Below are positions 32,991 to 42,220 of a stretch of 64,000 nucleotides of DNA, in pieces. Source of the DNA: Cellulomonas timonensis (GTDB lineage Bacteria > Actinomycetota > Actinomycetes > Actinomycetales > Cellulomonadaceae); the NCBI RefSeq assembly GCF_900046455.1, contig NZ_FCOT01000010.1, forward strand, positions 62,001 through 126,000, in the 5' to 3' direction. Every line of letters starts with the position of its first letter. Positions within the stretch are counted from its first letter, which is position 1. A model generated the notes under the pieces. That model saw only the letters and a program-made list of their open reading frames with translations, was not told the DNA's origin and searched no databases. The position numbers were made by a program, and so were the translations under genes.

Positions 32991-35131
32991 GGGTCGAATG
33001 TAACGTCGTCGGCCAGGCCGATCGGGCCCGCAGGGCCCACTGCGTCGACCGCGAGCAGCACGGCGTTCTCCGGGGCGAGCAGCGGCGCGGCGAGCCCGAC
33101 GTCGACGAGGACCCGTCCGGGCAGCGTGGCCTCCCCGCGCGCGAGCCAGGGCGGGGGCGCGGCCTGCACCAGCAGCGGCGGCGCCCCGACAGTCCGGACG
33201 CGATAGACGCGCTCCGGGTCGAGGCCGATGAGCCGCACCGGCGCAGGCAGGGCCGCCTCGGCCGCCGCGAGGGCGACGACGGCGAACAACGCCGCACTGC
33301 CGTCGGGGGCGATGACGCCGTGCACCAGGACGCCCGGGTCCGCGCTGTCGGCACGGACAACCCGTCCCGAGTGGAGCAGTCCGCGTCGGGCCACGTGGTC
33401 GGCGACCCAAGCCCGGACCTCGTCGAGCTCGTCGGCACCCGCGCGGGTGAGGTCCCACTCGATCCCGGCGCTGCCGAACATGGCCGTGGCGCACCGGAAG
33501 CCGGTGCTCGCGACGCGTCCGGTCGTGTGGGCGCGGGGCGCCCCGAGGTGGCCGCCCAGGTACTCGGGCGGCACGAGCACCCCGGTCCAGCGCTGGATGC
33601 CCTGACGCTCGAGCGGGTCGTTCGTGTCGGACGTCCACACGCGGTCGACCCGCTCGAGGATCCCCAGGTCGATGCGGGCTCCCCCGGACGCGCACGACTC
33701 GATCTCCACCGCGGGGAACCGTGCGCGCAGCTCGTCGATCAGCCGGTACAGCGCGGTCGTCTGGCGGTGCGCCGAGCCGTGCAGCAGGTCGCGGTTGTGG
33801 TCCCACTTGAGCGAGGTGATCGGGTACTCGTCGAGCAGCGCGGCGAGGGCGTCGCGCACGTGCACGTACGCGTCGGGGTGGCCGAGGTCGAGTGTGCGCT
33901 GGTCGCGCCACGTCGGCAGGCTCGAGCCGCCCACCACCCAGTCGGGGTGGGCTCGCGCGAGGTCGGAGTCGGGGCTGACCATCTCCGGCTCGACCCAGAG
34001 CCCGAGCTCCATGCCGCGCGCGTGGACCCGCTCGACGAGCGGGTGCAGGCCGTCGGGCCACGCGACCGGGTCGACAGTCCAATCGCCGAGCGCACGGGCA
34101 GCGTCGGTGCGGCCGGTGAACCAGCCGTCGTCGAGCACGAACCGCTCGACCCCCACGTCGGCCGCGGCGTCCACCAGGCGGTTGAGCGTCGCGTGGTCGT
34201 GGTCGAAGTAGACGGCCTCCCAGGTGTTGAGCACGACGGGCCGCGCGCGCCGGATCGTCGACCAGGACCGGATCCACGGGTGGAACCGGTCGGACAGGCC
34301 GTCGAGCCCGGCGTCGGACCACGCCGCCACGAGCCACGGCGCGGTGTACCGCCCGCCCGGCGCGAGCCGCACCTCGCCGGGCGCGAGCAGCTCGCCGCCG
34401 CCCAGGAGGGCATGGCCCAGGGCCTGGCGCTCGGCCCACTGGCGCTTGTCGCCGCTCCACGCGACGTGCGTCGCCCAGACTTCCCCCGAGCGGAACCCGA
34501 ACCCTGGCGTCCCCGCGACCAGCAGGAAGGGGTCGTCGTGGCCGGGCCGGCCGTGGCGCGTCTCGCGTGTCCACGCTCCGTGGCCGAGTGTCAGTCGCTG
34601 CGGTCGCCGCTCATGCGCCCACAGCCCGGTGAAGTCGAGCACCTCGCGGGCGCGGTTCGGCGCCGGCAGGGACGCGTCGAGCGCCCCCAGCACGAACGTG
34701 TCGTCACCCCGGTTCTCGAGGGTGCTGCGGACGCGGAGGACGCCGTGCTCGGTGAGCTCGACGTCGGTCGTCACAGCGAGCGTGCCCGCGGCGTCGGCCA
34801 GGCGCAGCCGGATCGCGCGGTCGCCCACCGGCTCGGCGCCGGCCATGACCAGCGCAGCCGCCGGCTCCCCCGAGCCGGACCAGAAGCCCTCGAAGCCCGG
34901 CCGCCCCGTCCACCCCTGCTCGCGGGTCGGCAGGATCGACATGCGCAGCGGGGTGTCGATCGCGCTCGGCGGGACGGCCGGGACCAGCGCCGCCGCGAGC
35001 CCGGCGAGGGAGTCGTCGTCGAGCGGGCCGAGGTCGCGCCCCCAGTGCAGGACGGCGGGGAGGTCCCCGCCGCCCCGCACCGGGACGTCGAGCACGAGGC
35101 TCGACCCTGCTGCGCGCAGGTGCTGGATCAT
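32987..35131 (-). CDS. Alpha-galactosidase, GH36
   Basis: A 714-aa GH36 enzyme with the N-terminal beta-sandwich and a TIM barrel. The barrel carries VLNTWEAVYFDHDHATLN, ERFVLDDGWFTGRTD, LWVEPEMVSPDSDL, nucleophile Asp in TSLKWDHNRDLLHG and the acid/base Asp in RVWTSDTNDPLERQ; SCASGGARIDLG matches the family substrate-binding segment. It has no signal peptide, so it acts on imported alpha-galactosides such as melibiose or raffinose-type sugars. It starts 4 bp after the binding-protein gene and overlaps the LacI gene. Confidence 0.92.
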   Translation of the reverse strand: MIQHLRAAGSSLVLDVPVRGGGDLPAVLHWGRDLGPLDDDSLAGLAAALVPAVPPSAIDTPLRMSILPTREQGWTGRPGFEGFWSGSGEPAAALVMAGAEPVGDRAIRLRLADAAGTLAVTTDVELTEHGVLRVRSTLENRGDDTFVLGALDASLPAPNRAREVLDFTGLWAHERRPQRLTLGHGAWTRETRHGRPGHDDPFLLVAGTPGFGFRSGEVWATHVAWSGDKRQWAERQALGHALLGGGELLAPGEVRLAPGGRYTAPWLVAAWSDAGLDGLSDRFHPWIRSWSTIRRARPVVLNTWEAVYFDHDHATLNRLVDAAADVGVERFVLDDGWFTGRTDAARALGDWTVDPVAWPDGLHPLVERVHARGMELGLWVEPEMVSPDSDLARAHPDWVVGGSSLPTWRDQRTLDLGHPDAYVHVRDALAALLDEYPITSLKWDHNRDLLHGSAHRQTTALYRLIDELRARFPAVEIESCASGGARIDLGILERVDRVWTSDTNDPLERQGIQRWTGVLVPPEYLGGHLGAPRAHTTGRVASTGFRCATAMFGSAGIEWDLTRAGADELDEVRAWVADHVARRGLLHSGRVVRADSADPGVLVHGVIAPDGSAALFAVVALAAAEAALPAPVRLIGLDPERVYRVRTVGAPPLLVQAAPPPWLARGEATLPGRVLVDVGLAAPLLAPENAVLLAVDAVGPAGPIGLADDVTFDP

Positions 35132-35135
35132 GCGG

Positions 35136-36470
35136 TCACTTGGCGACGGGGATGGACTGCGACTCGAGCGTCGAGATCGTCGACCCCTGCGCCGACTCGA
35201 GCGACGCGAGGAGCGTCCCCGACCCGGAGACCGCGCCCTTGAAGCCGTCGGAGACGTCCGCGTAGACCTGCGTCATCGTCGGGCCCCACGTGAAGCCCGC
35301 GGGGACCTGCGTCGAGGCCTCGGCGAACACGTCGTAGATCGCCTGGCCGCCGTAGAACTCGACACCCTCCGCGAGCGCCGGCAGGGCCGCGCCGGCCTTC
35401 GTCGCCGGGTAGAGGTTCGCGCCCTTGTTGAGCAGCGTGAGCGCCTCGTCGGACGTGTTGAGCCAGAGCGCGAACTTCGAGGCCTCGTAGACGTGCTCCG
35501 AGCCCTTGAAGACCGCAGTCGACGAGCCGCCCCAGTTGCCGGCGGCATCGTCGCCCGCCTCCCACTGCGGCATGGGCGCGACGGCCCACTTGCCCGCGGT
35601 GTCGGGGGCACCGCTCGAGATCGAGTTGGCGCCCCACACCGCCGAGACCCACGTCCACGCGGCGCCGGTGTTGTAGGCGTTGTCCCACTCGCTCGTCCAC
35701 GGCGGGACGCTCGAGACGAGGTCCCGGTCGATGAGGTCCTGCCAGTACTCGGCGACCTGCGTGGACTCCTCGCCCGCGAGGCCGACGCCCCACTCGTCTC
35801 CGTCGTTCGAGAACCAGGTGCCGCCCGCCTGCCACACGAGGCCCGCGAACTGGTTGACGTCGCTCTGCGAGAAGTTCGTGATGTGCCCGCCGGCGGCCTT
35901 GACCTTCTCCGCCGCGGCGGCGTACTCGGCCCACGTCGTCGGGACGGCGATGCCGTTCGCCTCGAACAGGTCGGCGCGGTAGAAGAGCGCCATCGGGCCG
36001 GCGTCCTGCGGGATCGCGTACGCGTGCCCGTTCTCGCCGAAGCTCACCTGGTCCCAGGTCCAGTCGACGAAGTCGCCCTGCGCGGCCAGCACGTCGGCGC
36101 ACGCCCCGAGGTCGGTGAGCCCGTCCTGGACGCGGAAGTTCGGCAGCGCGTCGTACTCGATCTGCCCGAGGTCGGGCGCGTTGCCGGCCTTGAGCTGGTT
36201 GAAGAAGTTCTGGTAGGTGCCGCCGTTGCCGTTGGGCCCCGTCTGCACTGTCACCTGGATGTCGGCGTTCGCCTCGTTCCAGACGTCGACGACCTCCTCG
36301 ATGCCCGGGATCCACGTTGTGAACGTGAGCTCGACAGCGCCGTCCGACGGCTCGCAGGCGCCGGCGGCGGCGTCGCCCCCGGAAGAGGAGCCGTCGTTCG
36401 ACGAGCAGCCGGCGACGAGCAGGGCGACCGCGGTGAGGGCGCCGACGCTGGCGGCCTTGGTGAGACGCAT
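35136..36470 (-). CDS. Sugar ABC transporter substrate-binding lipoprotein (family 1)
   Basis: A 444-aa lipoprotein. Signal MRLTKAASVGALTAVALLVAGC with lipobox VAGC (Cys22) is followed by a Ser/Gly/Asp-rich linker. The mature protein is MalE-like: VELTFTTWIPGIEEVVDVWNEANADIQVTVQ, FFNQLKAGNAPDLGQIEYDALPNF, YAIPQDAGPMALFYRADLFEANGI, and a TWVSAVWGANS-rich second lobe. It captures galacto-oligosaccharides or disaccharides for the two permeases, unusually encoded upstream rather than downstream of them. No ATPase gene is present, so a shared MsiK-type ATPase elsewhere is presumed. Confidence 0.9.
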   Translation of the reverse strand: MRLTKAASVGALTAVALLVAGCSSNDGSSSGGDAAAGACEPSDGAVELTFTTWIPGIEEVVDVWNEANADIQVTVQTGPNGNGGTYQNFFNQLKAGNAPDLGQIEYDALPNFRVQDGLTDLGACADVLAAQGDFVDWTWDQVSFGENGHAYAIPQDAGPMALFYRADLFEANGIAVPTTWAEYAAAAEKVKAAGGHITNFSQSDVNQFAGLVWQAGGTWFSNDGDEWGVGLAGEESTQVAEYWQDLIDRDLVSSVPPWTSEWDNAYNTGAAWTWVSAVWGANSISSGAPDTAGKWAVAPMPQWEAGDDAAGNWGGSSTAVFKGSEHVYEASKFALWLNTSDEALTLLNKGANLYPATKAGAALPALAEGVEFYGGQAIYDVFAEASTQVPAGFTWGPTMTQVYADVSDGFKGAVSGSGTLLASLESAQGSTISTLESQSIPVAK

Positions 36471-36544
36471 GGTTGTCCTTATCTGTGGAAGGGCGCACGG
36501 CAGGCAGGGTGCTGCCGGGCGATGAGCGGTCGATCGACGAGCGG

Positions 36545-37444
36545 TCACTTCACCGAGCCGGCTCCGAGCCCGTTGCGCCAGAAGCGCTGCAGCAGCAGGA
36601 AGACGACGATCAGCGGGATGATCGCGAGCAACGCCCCGACGAGCACGTGGCCGCGCAGCTCGGGGATCTGGTTCACCTGGGTGTTCCAGGAGTAGAGGCC
36701 GAGCGTCACGGGGAAGACGGCCTCGTCGCGGAGCATGATCAGCGGGAGGAAGAAGTTGTTCCAGATCGCGACGAACTGGAACAGGAACACGGTCACGAGC
36801 GCGGGGAACATGAGCCGCACCGACACCGTGAAGAACGTGCGGACCTCGCCCGACCCGTCGAGCCGTGCGGCCTCGAGCAGCTCGTCGGGCACGCTCGCCG
36901 CGGCGTAGATCCGCGTCAGGTACACCCCGAACGGGCTGACCAGGCTCGGCAGGAACACCGCCCAGAACGTGTTCGTCAGGTTGACCTGGCTGAAGATCAG
37001 GAAGAGCGGGAGCGCGAGCGCCGTCGCCGGGACGAGGACGCCGCCGAGGACCACGTTGAACAGCGTGTCGCGCCCGCGGAACCGGTACTTCGCGAGGGCG
37101 TACCCGCACATCGAGGCGAGCACCGTGCCGAGCAGCGCGCCGCCCGCGGTGTAGGCGAGCGAGTTGCCGATCCACCGCACGAAGATCCCGCCGTCGTAGC
37201 GCAGCAGCGCGCTGACGTTCTCGACGAGGCTCATGTCGGCGAACCACAGCGGGTTCGTGCTGGTGAACTGCCCGCGGTCCTTCGTCGCGGAGACGATCAG
37301 CCACCAGATCGGGACGAGGAAGTAGAGCGTGAAGACGCCCATGACGAGCATCGCGCCGGCGCGCGAGAACAGGCTCTCCTGGACGCCCCGCGAGGCCGCC
37401 GGCGACGCCGTGGGCTGGGGTGCGGTGCGGACGGCGGCGCTCAC
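36545..37444 (-). CDS. Sugar ABC transporter permease (MalG type)
   Basis: A 299-aa permease with the MalG-type N-terminus (GAMLVMGVFTLYFLVPIWWLIVSATKD) and six TMs. The EAA coupling loop is PDELLEAARLDGSGEVRTFFTVSVRLMFPAL. Its GTG overlaps the MalF-type stop (GTGA), so translation is coupled. A 74-bp gap without a notable hairpin separates it from the binding-protein gene. Confidence 0.92.
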   Translation of the reverse strand: MSAAVRTAPQPTASPAASRGVQESLFSRAGAMLVMGVFTLYFLVPIWWLIVSATKDRGQFTSTNPLWFADMSLVENVSALLRYDGGIFVRWIGNSLAYTAGGALLGTVLASMCGYALAKYRFRGRDTLFNVVLGGVLVPATALALPLFLIFSQVNLTNTFWAVFLPSLVSPFGVYLTRIYAAASVPDELLEAARLDGSGEVRTFFTVSVRLMFPALVTVFLFQFVAIWNNFFLPLIMLRDEAVFPVTLGLYSWNTQVNQIPELRGHVLVGALLAIIPLIVVFLLLQRFWRNGLGAGSVK

Positions 37445-38367
37445 TGGACGCCCTTCTTCTGGGTCAGCTTGAGGAACGTGAACGAGAGCACGAACGTCGC
37501 GAGCGCGAGCACGACCGAGAACGCCGCGGCGAGGTGGAAGTTCGGCACGGACGACGTCGAGTAGACGGTGAGGTTCGGGGTGAACGTGCTCGTCACCGCG
37601 GAGCTGAACGAGCGGAACACCTGCGGCTCCGCGAGCAGCTGGAGGGTGCCGATGATCGAGAACACCGTCGTGAGCACGATCGCCGGGATCACCAGCGGGA
37701 TCTTGATCGACCACGCGATGCGCAGCTGGCCCGCGCCGTCGAGCCGCGCGGCCTCGTACACCTCGGTGGGGATCGCGAGGAGCGAGGAGTAGATGATCAG
37801 CATGTTGTAGCCGACGTAGACCCACGTGACGACGTTGGCCATCGCCCACAGCACGAGGTCCGCGGACAGCAGGTCGACCCGCCCGGTGACAGCGGTGAAC
37901 GGCGAGAGGTTCGGGGAGTACAGGAAGCCCCACATGATCGCCGCGACGACGCCGGGCACCGCGTACGGCACGAAGAACGCGAGCCGGAAGAACCGCTTGC
38001 CGCGCAGCAGCGGCGAGTCGAGGAGCAGCGCGAACACCAGCGCGAGCGCGAGCATCACGGGGACCTGGACGACCCCGAAGGCGAGCACGCGCCCGACCGA
38101 GCTCCAGAACGGCCCGTTCTGGAAGACCTGGGCGTACTGGGTGAGCCCGCCGAACACCTGGCGCGGGGCGCCGAACGTGCCCTCGCGCTCGACGACGAGG
38201 AGCGACTGCCACACCGCGTAGCCGACGGGCAGCGCGTAGAACAGCGTGAACAGCACCCCGAACGGCAGCACGAAGAACGCGATCGCGCGCTGATGCGGGA
38301 CGGGAACGCGGCGCCAGGGCTGCGAGGCCCGCGTCGGCGCGGGGGCGAGGGTCTGGGTGCTCGTCAT
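37441..38367 (-). CDS. Sugar ABC transporter permease (MalF type)
   Basis: A 308-aa permease starting with a Pro/Arg-rich cytoplasmic segment and TM1 AIAFFVLPFGVLFTLFYALPVGYAVWQSLL. Its long loop carries GLTQYAQVFQNGPFWSSVGRV, and its EAA loop is PTEVYEAARLDGAGQLRIAWSIKIPLVIPAI. It pairs with the MalG-type protein as the sugar channel. The start overlaps the GH42 stop by four bases. Confidence 0.92.
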   Translation of the reverse strand: MTSTQTLAPAPTRASQPWRRVPVPHQRAIAFFVLPFGVLFTLFYALPVGYAVWQSLLVVEREGTFGAPRQVFGGLTQYAQVFQNGPFWSSVGRVLAFGVVQVPVMLALALVFALLLDSPLLRGKRFFRLAFFVPYAVPGVVAAIMWGFLYSPNLSPFTAVTGRVDLLSADLVLWAMANVVTWVYVGYNMLIIYSSLLAIPTEVYEAARLDGAGQLRIAWSIKIPLVIPAIVLTTVFSIIGTLQLLAEPQVFRSFSSAVTSTFTPNLTVYSTSSVPNFHLAAAFSVVLALATFVLSFTFLKLTQKKGVQ

Positions 38368-40406
38368 GCGGGTGTGCCCTCCCGGACTGGTGTGCCCTCC
38401 CGGACGACCCGCACGCTTCCGGCGGGGACGTGGACGAGGCCATCGGCTCGTTGGTCGGTGACGAGCTCGTGCCCGGTGGCCGGGTGCTCGAGATCGCGGT
38501 GCGAGTGGTTGATGACGAAGACGTAGCTGCGACCGCCGCCCGCGCGGCGGACCACCTCGACCGACCCGTCGCTCTCCGGGCCGGTCGTCGCGACACCGGC
38601 GCCGGCCACCGCGGAGCGCATGACATCGCGCAGGTCGGGGTCGTCGAGCGCCGTCGCGACGTACCAGGCGGCGCCCGCGCCACGCTCGGCCCGTGTGATC
38701 GCCGGCACTCCGGCGAGCGGGCCGTCGGCGTAGGAGGCGACGACGGCCGCGTCGGTGGTGCGGAGCCGCTCGGTCCACAGCGACGCGTGGGCGCCCGAGT
38801 CGAGCGCGACCCGCTGCCCGGGCAGCAGCGGCACGATCTCCTCGCTGACGACGCCGAGCAGGTCACGGAACGCGCCCGGGTACCCGCCGAGCCGCACCCG
38901 GTCGTCTTGGTCGACGATGCCCGAGTTGAACGTGACGACCGCGTGCCCGCCGGCCTCGACGTGCGCGCTCACCCGGGCCGCCTGCGCGTCCGAGACCATG
39001 TGCAGGGCGGGCACCACGACGAGCCGGTACCCGCTCAGGTCGCTATCGGGGCCGACGACATCGACCGTCACGCCCAGCTGGTGCAGAGCCCGGTACGCGG
39101 CGTGCACCTGGTCGAGGTACCGCACGGCGTGCGAGGGCCGTGCCTCGCCGTCGGCGGCCCACCAGGACTCCCAGCTGAACAGCAGCGCGGTGTCGGCGAT
39201 GACGCGGGTGCCCGCGACCTCGTCGAGCCGGTCGAGCGTCGCGCCAAGCTCGACGACCTCGCGCCACACCTCCGTGTCCGTGCCGGCATGTGGGACGAGC
39301 GCCGAGTGGAACTTCTCAGCGCCCTGCGCCGACGCCCGCCACTGGAAGAAGCAGACGCCGTCCGCGCCGCGCGCCACGTGCGTGAGGGAGTTGCGGGTCA
39401 TCTGGCCCGGGTCCTTGGCCACGTTGACCGGCTGCCAGTTCACGGCGCTCGTCGACTGCTCCATGAGCAGCCACGGCGCTCCCCCGGCGAGCCCGCGGGT
39501 CAGATCGGCCGCGAACGACAGCTCGGAGCGCGGGTCGTCGAGCCGGTGGTCGAGGTAGTGGTCGTTCGCGACGACATCCATCTCAGTCGCCCACGACCAG
39601 TAATCGAGGTTGCGGATATGGGCGGTGACCATGAAGTTCGTCGTGACGGGGGCGTTCGAGAACCGCCGGAGCACCTCCGCCTCGGCGCGGTGGTGGTCGA
39701 GCAGCGCGTCCGAGCTGAAGCGGTGGAAGTCGACGGCCTGCGCGGGGTTGCCGAGCGAGATCGTCGCCCGCGGCGGGAGCACGTCGGCCCAGTCCGCATA
39801 CCGCTGGCTCCAGAAGCTCGTCCCCCACGCGGCGTTGAGCGCGTCGACCGTGCCGTAGCGGCGCTCGAGCCAGATCCGGAACGCGGCAGCGGACTCATCG
39901 CAGTAGCAGAGCGCGTTGTGGCAGCCGAGCTCGTTGGACACGTGCCACAGCGCGACCGCGGGGTGCTCGCCGTAGCGCTTCGCGACCTGGGCGACCAGCG
40001 CGAGCGCGCGGCGGCGGAACTCGGCCGAGCTCGGGCACCACGCCTGGCGACCGCCCGGCCACCGGGTCGTGCCGTCCGCCATGACGGGGAGGATCTCGGG
40101 GTGCAGCGTCGTGAGCCACGGCGGCGGCGAGGACGTGCCGGTGCCGAGGTTCACCCGGATGCCGTTCTCGTGGAGCAGGTCGACGATCTCGTCGAGGCCG
40201 GACCAGTCATGCTCCCCCGGCCGCGGCTCGATGTGCGACCAGCCGAAGATGTTGACGGCGACGAGGTCGACGCCGGCCTCGCGCATGAGCCGGGCGTCCT
40301 CGCGCCACACGTCGCGGTCCCACTGCTCGGGGTTGTAGTCGCACCCGAACGCGATGCCGCGCGTGGTGATGTCCCCGGCTCCGAGGACGACTTCCGGCGA
40401 GTTCAT
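38364..40406 (-). CDS. Beta-galactosidase, GH42
   Basis: A 680-aa GH42 enzyme: N-terminal TIM barrel with FGCDYNPEQWDRDVWREDARLMREAGVD, the acid/base Glu in LWHVSNELGCHNALCYC, a zinc-cluster-like C..C-x-C, and the nucleophile Glu in PWLLMEQSTSAVNWQP. The trimerisation domain (VDVVGPDSDLSGYRLVVVPALHMVSD) and C-terminal beta domain follow. No signal peptide, so it works on imported beta-galactosides. ATG 40406 follows GGGAGC. It is the first gene of the six-gene operon; the leader with two LacI-type palindromes lies upstream. Confidence 0.92.
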   Translation of the reverse strand: MNSPEVVLGAGDITTRGIAFGCDYNPEQWDRDVWREDARLMREAGVDLVAVNIFGWSHIEPRPGEHDWSGLDEIVDLLHENGIRVNLGTGTSSPPPWLTTLHPEILPVMADGTTRWPGGRQAWCPSSAEFRRRALALVAQVAKRYGEHPAVALWHVSNELGCHNALCYCDESAAAFRIWLERRYGTVDALNAAWGTSFWSQRYADWADVLPPRATISLGNPAQAVDFHRFSSDALLDHHRAEAEVLRRFSNAPVTTNFMVTAHIRNLDYWSWATEMDVVANDHYLDHRLDDPRSELSFAADLTRGLAGGAPWLLMEQSTSAVNWQPVNVAKDPGQMTRNSLTHVARGADGVCFFQWRASAQGAEKFHSALVPHAGTDTEVWREVVELGATLDRLDEVAGTRVIADTALLFSWESWWAADGEARPSHAVRYLDQVHAAYRALHQLGVTVDVVGPDSDLSGYRLVVVPALHMVSDAQAARVSAHVEAGGHAVVTFNSGIVDQDDRVRLGGYPGAFRDLLGVVSEEIVPLLPGQRVALDSGAHASLWTERLRTTDAAVVASYADGPLAGVPAITRAERGAGAAWYVATALDDPDLRDVMRSAVAGAGVATTGPESDGSVEVVRRAGGGRSYVFVINHSHRDLEHPATGHELVTDQRADGLVHVPAGSVRVVREGTPVREGTPA

Positions 40407-40449
40407 GTGCTCCCTGCCCGTCGTGTGGCGGGAGCCGGTCGACACCATG

Positions 40450-40463
40450 TGTGCACGTGCACA
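40450..40463 (-). promoter_or_regulatory. LacI-type operator 1 of the galactoside operon
   Basis: A perfect 14-bp palindrome TGTGCACGTGCACA with the central CG typical of LacI/GalR sites, 44 bp upstream of the GH42 ATG. Confidence 0.75.
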
Positions 40464-40493
40464 TACCGTGTCGCGCGTTCTCGCCGTCGAGAT

Positions 40494-40511
40494 TGTGTGA
40501 ACGTGCACACA
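40494..40511 (-). promoter_or_regulatory. LacI-type operator 2 of the galactoside operon
   Basis: An 18-bp near-palindrome TGTGTGAACGTGCACACA (outer arms TGTGTG/CACACA perfect, central CG), centred 46 bp from operator 1, roughly four helical turns. The spacing would allow one LacI tetramer to loop the DNA. Confidence 0.7.
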
Positions 40512-40652
40512 CTAGGCAGGGCGGCGATTTCGTGTCAACAGTCCCGATACGGACTCACCCGCGGCGGGTCAGATGAACCGGATCGCGCTGGACCTGAGCG
40601 GCGTCGGCCACGGCGGCGAACGAGCGCACGTCGCCGTGGCCGGGCTGATCGG

Positions 40653-40841
40653 TCAGCCGGGCACGACGACCGCGCGGCTCGGGCCGCCGTGGGCCCACGC
40701 CTCCCCGACCCGCTCCAGCGAGTACGCCGCCGCGGGAGCCTCGAGGGCGCCGTCGGCGATGAGCCGCATGATGCGCGGCAGCTCGGCCATCGTCCGCTCG
40801 GCGGAGACCGAGCCCACGCCGCTGCCGACGATCCGGAAGCG
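40653..40841 (-). pseudogene. Remnant of an MDR-type NAD(P)H oxidoreductase (C-terminal fragment)
   Basis: About 62 codons ending at a stop: RFRIVGSGVGSVSAERTMAE, then LPRIMRLIADGALEAPAAAY and SLERVGEAWAHGGPSRAVVVPG. This reads like the C-terminal strand-helix-strand of zinc-type quinone/alcohol dehydrogenases (VGSG-x-GS, ELP, I-x-x-G-x-L, P-L-x-x-V-x-x-AW). No Rossmann motif or N-terminal GroES-like domain continues upstream in any minus frame. It is most likely the tail of a decayed or truncated gene. Confidence 0.5.
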
Positions 40842-41095
40842 CAGCCAGTCCGACGCGGCGCGGTACTCCCTCGAAGCCCGTGACGCGATGGTCGGCGATG
40901 ATGCGCCCCTCGTCGTCGCGGCAGGCCACGCGCGCGGCGACGAGGACGCGCGATTCGAGCGCCAACTCGCCATCGTGCTCACCGGGATCGGCGCCCAGCT
41001 CGGATCCTGACCGGGCGTCGGGCGCTCATCCGTCCCTTCAGTCGCTCGCATCTCCGACCGATGCTCCAGGCATGACGAGTGGCGCCGAGGGCGGG

Positions 41096-41974
41096 ATGCC
41101 GACGACGAAGGTGATGCGTCTGCGGTACGCGGGCCGATGCCGCGCTTGCGGGAGGGCACTATCGGCGGGGGTCTCCGCCGAGTACGACCGGGCCAGCAGG
41201 ACGGTGCGGTGCCTCGACTGCTCCACGGCAACGCCCGCACTAGCTGGTGGTACGCCTGACCCTGCGACGGCGCGGCCTGTGGAGGTCAGCCCTCCCGCGA
41301 GCGGACAGCCGGAGATCGCCTCGGGCAAGGCTGGCGGCTCCGCCCGACGTGAGTACGAGCGTCGAAGCACGAAGCGCGAGGAACGCGTCCGTGCCGCACA
41401 TCCCAGGATCGGGGGGTTCCTGCTCGCCATCTCCGAAGAGCCGCAGAGCACGAGAGCGTGGGCCGTCGGCGCCCGTGGTGAGGCACTGCTCGGCAAGAGC
41501 CTCGACGGGCTCGCCGCGAAGGGCGTGCGCGTGCTGCATGATCGCCGCATCCCACGGACCAGGGCGAACATCGACCACCTCGCGGTCTCGTCGGCCGGCG
41601 TCTTCGTCATTGACGCCAAGCGGTACTCAGGACGCCCGTCGAAGCGGTCGGTCGGCGGGCTCTTCCGCCCACGGGTCACGCTGCTCATGGTCGGTGGGCG
41701 GAACCAGACCAAACTGGTCGACGGCGCGCACAAGCAGGTGGACGTGGTCCGGAGCGCGCTCGATGCCGCGGGGTTCGCCGACGTTCCCGTGCGAGGGATG
41801 CTGTGCTTCATCGAGGCGAGCTGGCCGCTCATCGGCGGGTCCTTCGTCATCGACGGCATCGAGGTCCTGTGGCCTCAGAAGGCCGCCGAGCATCTGCTCG
41901 CCCCCGGCACGCTCGACGAGGCGATGACGGACCGAGTCCACCGCACACTGGCCACGGCATTCCCGACCGCCTGA
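41096..41974 (+). CDS. NERD-domain nuclease-like protein with N-terminal zinc ribbon
   Basis: A 292-aa protein. Residues 1-45 contain a CRACGRAL...CLDC zinc ribbon, followed by a roughly 70-residue disordered stretch. The NERD domain begins near residue 115: WAVGARGEALLGKSLDGLAAKGVRVLHDRRIPRTRANIDHLAVSSAGVFVIDAKRYSG spans the hallmark GE, D and D-A-K residues (positions about 118-175) of the nuclease-like fold. The remainder (LMVGGRNQTKLVDGAHKQVDVVRSAL, MLCFIEASWPLIGG) matches actinobacterial NERD proteins. The function is unproven; DNA processing is inferred from the fold. GAGG lies 5 nt before ATG 41096; ATG 41072 is possible. Confidence 0.8.
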   Translation: MPTTKVMRLRYAGRCRACGRALSAGVSAEYDRASRTVRCLDCSTATPALAGGTPDPATARPVEVSPPASGQPEIASGKAGGSARREYERRSTKREERVRAAHPRIGGFLLAISEEPQSTRAWAVGARGEALLGKSLDGLAAKGVRVLHDRRIPRTRANIDHLAVSSAGVFVIDAKRYSGRPSKRSVGGLFRPRVTLLMVGGRNQTKLVDGAHKQVDVVRSALDAAGFADVPVRGMLCFIEASWPLIGGSFVIDGIEVLWPQKAAEHLLAPGTLDEAMTDRVHRTLATAFPTA

Positions 41975-42220
41975 GCCGCCGAACCACCTGACACGCGACG
42001 GTGGAGCCGTCCCCGTGGCCCGACCCCTCAACCCGCGTGGCGAACGGCTGTCGCGTCGATGATCCGCGGGTTGTCGACGTCGGCCGCATCACCACTGCGT
42101 GTCCCCCATGCGAGGGACCCGCAAGTGTCCACCGTGCGGTGACGATTCCGGATCGTCCGATCTTTAGCGTTCCAGGTAGTCGCAGCGCACCGACTGCGGC
42201 GATCTCTGGGAGGACGAGTC

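Noticed and set aside
40573-41010. 145-codon plus-strand frame opposite the oxidoreductase remnant
   Set aside because: No conserved motif, and its antisense carries the recognisable reductase tail.
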